DNA of 15,065 bases from Bacillota bacterium. GTDB lineage: Bacteria; Bacillota; Sulfobacillia; JAJZIM01; JAJZBP01. Position 1 is the stretch's first letter, and each line of letters begins with the position of its first letter. Position numbers and translations under genes: made by a program. Where the stretch lies: contig JAJZBP010000020.1 in NCBI GenBank assembly GCA_021798855.1, positions 1-15,065 of the forward strand. Direction: 5' to 3'. The notes beneath the pieces were generated by a model. It was not told the DNA's origin, ran no database searches, and saw only the letters and a program-made list of their open reading frames with translations. Below, piece after piece: positions 13,683-15,065 of the stretch.

Positions 13683-15065
13683 GTGCTGGAAAAGCACGCG
13701 GAGAGCAGCGTGGGGGAAGGGGGTGGTTCAGGCGCGCCCATATCGCGCCGGCAGGTGTTGCACAGCGGGATGGCGAGTGTGGTCCGCATTCCCCTCGGTC
13801 TGGCCATCTCCTTCTTCCTGACTCCCTTCATCCTGTGGAAAATAGGAGTGGCCAACTACGGGCTGCTCGGGGTGCTGAACATGGTCAGCGGTTACCTGAT
13901 GCTCCTGGATTTCGGCATGGCCCAAGCCCTGTCCAAGTACCTGGCCGAGATGATGGCCAAAGGCGACGAGAACGGCGCCGCCAGCCTCCTGGACACGATG
14001 CTGGCAACCTACGCAATTTTGGGCATCACGGGAAGTCTGGTCGTCTATTTTGCCCTGCGCGGGCCGATCCTTCGCCTCCTCGGATCGCGCGGCGAACCGG
14101 CACTGTTGGGTCTGACCTTGGTCGCCTTCGTCCTAAACTTTTGCACGGTGCCGATCAAGCGTGCTTTAATCGGTCTCCACCGGCTGGATCTGTCCGCGAC
14201 CGTTGCCTTGCTCACTCAGGTCATGGGGGCCATCGGCACGGTGGCGGTTCTTTGGGCCGGCCTGGGGGTCGAGGGAATGCTTTGGAATTCCATAGCGGCG
14301 GCGGTCTTCGCCCTGGTTCTAACGGCCGTGTTGTTGCGCCGCCGCTGGAGGGCGTTCTCTTTGTGGCCGTCCCGTCTGCGGCCCGGCAGCTTACCCATGA
14401 TTTTCAATTTCGGCTTCAAGGTGCAGTTTGTCGGTTTCGCGGCCGTCCTCAGCGAACAATTGCCGATCACCCTGATGGCCACTTACCTGAACCTGCAGGA
14501 CGTGGGGTACTACCGGGTGGCGAACAGGTTCCTGAGCCAAATCCGGGGTGTTCCCTTCGCGATCATGCCCCTGGTGGCCCCGGTTGCTTCCGCTCTGAAC
14601 GCCGTAGAGCGGAAGCAATCGGTCTTGCGCTTTTACCTGCGCGCCATCAAGTACTTGGCGATGGTGTCCTTCCCGGTGCTGGCCCTGACCGCCGCCCTGG
14701 TGCTTCCCTTCGTCAGCCTCTGGCTTGGGACCGGGTATCGGCCGGCGGCGGAGGCCGTGCTGCTCGTTTTGCCTGGCTACGTCCTTTTCATTCTGGCCGA
14801 TCTGGGGCTCAACGTCCTGAACGGGATCGGCCACCCGGAAATCAACGTCTACGCCTCCTGGGGGGTGACGGCGATCATAGTGGTGTTGGGGGTAATCCTG
14901 ACCCGCCTTTTCGGCTACTACGGGACGGTGGCCGCCGTCGGTGCGGCGCTGTTCATCGGTTGGGGCTACGCCCACGCGCTAGGCGCCAGGTTTCTCGGTT
15001 CGTCCTTCCGGGAAACCCTCGGTTGGGCGGCCCATCCCCTGATCGCCAGCGCGGTCTGCGGCATT
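13683..15065 (+). CDS. Wzx-type oligosaccharide flippase (polysaccharide transporter family), 3'-truncated by window edge
   Basis: The frame opened by GTG 13683 has no stop before the window ends, giving 461 residues. It is a multi-pass inner-membrane protein predicted to flip undecaprenyl-linked repeat units to the outer face. The N-terminus is hydrophilic (MLEKHAESSV..., ~27 residues), then RIPLGLAISFFLTPFILWKIGVANYGLLGVLN and LMLLDFGMAQALSKYLAEMMAKGDE, the Wzx/RfbX start pattern (G-x-x-x-Y-G, D-x-G). About twelve hydrophobic segments follow, including YAILGITGSLVVYFAL, ATVALLTQVMGAIGTVAVLW, LPITLMATYLNLQDVGYY (the typical DxxxLxxxL region), YLAMVSFPVLALTAALVLPFV and VLLVLPGYVLFILADLGL. Family members are usually about 420-510 residues, so little is missing. 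It is the transport partner of the polymerase in the preceding gene. Confidence 0.9.
   Translation, partial: MLEKHAESSVGEGGGSGAPISRRQVLHSGMASVVRIPLGLAISFFLTPFILWKIGVANYGLLGVLNMVSGYLMLLDFGMAQALSKYLAEMMAKGDENGAASLLDTMLATYAILGITGSLVVYFALRGPILRLLGSRGEPALLGLTLVAFVLNFCTVPIKRALIGLHRLDLSATVALLTQVMGAIGTVAVLWAGLGVEGMLWNSIAAAVFALVLTAVLLRRRWRAFSLWPSRLRPGSLPMIFNFGFKVQFVGFAAVLSEQLPITLMATYLNLQDVGYYRVANRFLSQIRGVPFAIMPLVAPVASALNAVERKQSVLRFYLRAIKYLAMVSFPVLALTAALVLPFVSLWLGTGYRPAAEAVLLVLPGYVLFILADLGLNVLNGIGHPEINVYASWGVTAIIVVLGVILTRLFGYYGTVAAVGAALFIGWGYAHALGARFLGSSFRETLGWAAHPLIASAVCGI

Noticed and set aside
13681..13803. ATG at 13681 as the flippase start
   Set aside because: Its frame closes after about 40 codons; the GTG two bases later opens the conserved frame and has ideal spacing to GGAGGTGA.
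14391..14975. 194-residue frame on the - strand at the right end
   Set aside because: His/Gln/Asp/Gly-rich composition typical of the complement of a membrane-protein gene; the + strand flippase explains the region.
1..15065. CRISPR array, tRNA/rRNA gene, insertion sequence or toxin-antitoxin pair
   Set aside because: No spaced direct repeats, cloverleaf-like sequences, transposase motifs or small paired genes were seen on either strand.

Overview
The window is a stretch of a bacterial surface-polysaccharide locus (exopolysaccharide, capsule or O-antigen type). It is read entirely on the + strand, from a 5'-truncated sugar-nucleotide synthase at the left edge to a 3'-truncated flippase at the right edge. 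The DNA is visibly GC-rich. Start codons include several TTG and GTG, and the two genes that follow real gaps carry very strong purine-rich Shine-Dalgarno sequences. That combination fits a GC-rich Clostridia-type Firmicute, but this is a weak inference: the window has no rRNA, no tRNA and no lineage-specific housekeeping gene.

Layout. Positions 1-1065 encode a UDP-sulfoquinovose synthase (SQD1/SqdB/Agl3 type). Next come a left-handed beta-helix acyltransferase (1070-1696), a Gfo/Idh/MocA oxidoreductase (1684-2679), a SAM methyltransferase (2676-3446), a GT4-like glycosyltransferase (3453-4667), a DegT/DnrJ/EryC1 aminotransferase (4664-5821), a non-hydrolysing UDP-GlcNAc 2-epimerase homologue (5836-6978), a WbuB-like GT4 glycosyltransferase (6975-8219), a second DegT-type aminotransferase (8219-9322), a WbqC-family protein (9319-10014) and a NodB-like polysaccharide deacetylase homologue (10011-10718). 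From the acyltransferase on, most junctions are stop/start overlaps of 1-13 bases, so these genes look like one translationally coupled operon. The first real gap (10719-10847, 129 bases) holds a hairpin and a short palindrome. It precedes a 929-residue fusion of a Wzy/O-antigen-ligase-like membrane domain with a GT4 glycosyltransferase (10848-13637), then a Wzx-type flippase from a GTG start at 13683 that runs off the window.

How the genes may work together (inference). The synthase would make UDP-sulfoquinovose from UDP-glucose and sulfite. The oxidoreductase, aminotransferase, acyltransferase and 2-epimerase are the same four families as WbpB, WbpE, WbpD and WbpI, which convert UDP-GlcNAcA to UDP-2,3-diacetamido-2,3-dideoxymannuronic acid; only the WbpA-type 6-dehydrogenase is not seen here. 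Three glycosyltransferase domains, a methyltransferase, WbqC and the deacetylase homologue would assemble and decorate a repeat unit, which Wzx would flip and the Wzy part of the fusion polymerise. The most unusual points are a sulfoquinovose enzyme inside a Wzx/Wzy locus with no lipid-sulfoquinovosyl transferase recognised here, and the polymerase-glycosyltransferase fusion. No mobile elements, CRISPR arrays or RNA genes were seen, and no gene-free stretch exceeds about 130 bases.
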